Source: an uncultured Caulobacterales bacterium | GTDB lineage: Bacteria; Pseudomonadota; Alphaproteobacteria; Caulobacterales; Maricaulaceae | DNA: 7,101 nt | Assembly: GCA_937981945.1 (NCBI GenBank) | Contig: CALJNJ010000163.1 | Coordinates: 1-7,101, forward strand | Direction: 5' to 3' | Made by a program: the position numbers and the translations under genes | The notes under the pieces: generated by a model | Databases searched by the model: none | Told to the model about the DNA's origin: nothing | What the model saw: only the letters and a program-made list of their open reading frames with translations | Shown: one piece after another, positions 6,611 through 7,101 of the stretch | How positions within the stretch are numbered: the first letter of the stretch is position 1 | Layout: each line of letters opens with the position of its first letter

Positions 6611-6640
6611 TTGCATTATTTCACAGAACAGGACTATAGA
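6611..6640 (+). promoter_or_regulatory. Sigma70-like promoter for the partial lipoprotein gene
   Basis: TTGCAT (6611-6616) is followed after 18 bases by TATAGA (6635-6640). The start of transcription would fall near 6647, about 20 bases before the ATG at 6667. The spacing is slightly long and the boxes are imperfect, but the position fits. Confidence 0.4.
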
Positions 6641-6655
6641 ATCGCGAATCAATGT

Positions 6656-6659
6656 GGAG
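6656..6659 (+). promoter_or_regulatory. Ribosome binding site that decides the start at 6667
   Basis: GGAG lies seven bases before the ATG at 6667. An in-frame ATG also exists at 6652, but it overlaps this site, has no Shine-Dalgarno sequence of its own, and would add MWSCA in front of a good signal peptide. The downstream ATG is therefore preferred. Confidence 0.6.
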
Positions 6660-6666
6660 TTGTGCC

Positions 6667-7101
6667 ATGTTAAACAAGTCAAAAATCTACTTATCAACAG
6701 CGGTCATTTCAGCTGCGTTTCTAAGTGCTTGCGGCGGCGGCGGTAATGCCGGCAGCGGCGGCGGATTGGTCACGGATACGACAGCGCCTACGGTTACGTT
6801 TTCACCGGATGTTTTAACAATTGTTTCAGGACGAACGGGCGCTTCAACTTTGACGGCAACCGACACAGTTTCGGGTACCGTGACTCCGGCTGTGAGCTGC
6901 ACGAATGGCGGTGTGTTTGATATTGCCGGCGGAGTTTTTACCGCGCCTGCAGTCACACAACCCTTAGAGAGCATCTGTACAGCGACAGCCGAAGACGCTT
7001 CGGGGAATGAAGGAACAGGAACGCTGACCGTAACGATAAATCCAAACTCTGCGCCGGCAGCTTCCGCAGCCTCCAATATTACAACGGTCCTGGAAAACCA
7101 G
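6667..7101 (+). CDS. Lipoprotein with Ig/HYR-like module, 3' end beyond the window
   Basis: The frame is open from the ATG to the window edge (145 codons, no stop). It begins with MLNKSKIYLST, a hydrophobic core and lipobox LSAC with Cys22, then a Gly-rich linker (residues 23-33). Residues 36-126 form the same Ig/HYR-like beta module found in the 611-residue lipoprotein encoded at 2128-3963. By eye 56 of 91 aligned residues are identical without a gap, and the Cys pair (Cys78 and Cys104, 26 apart) matches Cys82/Cys108 of that protein. After the module the sequence changes to an Ala/Ser-rich stretch (SAPAASAAS), so the rest of this protein is probably not a copy of the other one. It is predicted to be an exported, lipid-anchored surface or periplasmic protein; function unknown. 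Expression likely comes from the promoter at 6611-6640. Confidence 0.85.
   Translation, partial: MLNKSKIYLSTAVISAAFLSACGGGGNAGSGGGLVTDTTAPTVTFSPDVLTIVSGRTGASTLTATDTVSGTVTPAVSCTNGGVFDIAGGVFTAPAVTQPLESICTATAEDASGNEGTGTLTVTINPNSAPAASAASNITTVLENQ

Noticed and set aside
6687..7076. Minus-strand open frame of 129 codons
   Set aside because: It is antisense to the partial lipoprotein gene, whose signal peptide, lipobox and paralogy to the other lipoprotein clearly mark the plus strand as coding.

Overview
The window looks like ordinary chromosomal DNA from a Gram-negative bacterium, most likely an alphaproteobacterium. The reasons are four proteins with an N-terminal signal or anchor segment, three of them with a lipobox Cys, a moderately GC-rich composition, compact gene packing, and a DUF922-type Zn-protease lipoprotein beside a DUF1439/YceB-like protein. 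The taxonomic call is inference; no rRNA or marker gene is present. I see no tRNA, insertion sequence, CRISPR array or phage gene, and no gene-free stretch over about 150 bases.

Layout, left to right. (1) 8-1666 (+): a complete SulP-family anion transporter with a C-terminal STAS domain. (2) 3963-1663 (-): a two-gene unit. Its first gene encodes a 611-residue surface or periplasmic lipoprotein (poly-Gly linker, Ig/HYR-like module, carboxypeptidase-regulatory-like module, two C-terminal beta repeats). Four bases later comes a small gene whose reading frame is broken by a one-base shift near 1870-1890. (3) 4114-5801 (+): a threonine-aldolase-family PLP enzyme that overlaps (TAATG) a DUF922 HExxH lipoprotein. 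(4) 6553-5798 (-): a membrane protein with a DUF1439/YceB-like domain. (5) 6667-7101 (+): the start of another lipoprotein gene, running off the window. Its first 145 residues are paralogous to the N-terminus of the 611-residue lipoprotein, about 60% identical over 91 ungapped residues.

The genes alternate in direction. Both convergent junctions (1663-1666 and 5798-5801) are closed by the same four bases, TTAG, which give a stop codon on each strand. Both divergent junctions (3964-4113 and 6554-6666) are short and carry recognisable sigma70-like promoter elements. Two of the four starts (aldolase and DUF1439-like) lack a Shine-Dalgarno sequence and have a -10-like box almost at the ATG, suggesting leaderless or near-leaderless mRNAs. 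No shared pathway ties the genes together. The strongest leads are the frameshifted small gene, the pair of paralogous lipoproteins, and the coupling of a cytoplasmic PLP enzyme to an exported protease. I did not find a convincing new defence, mobile or RNA-based system here.
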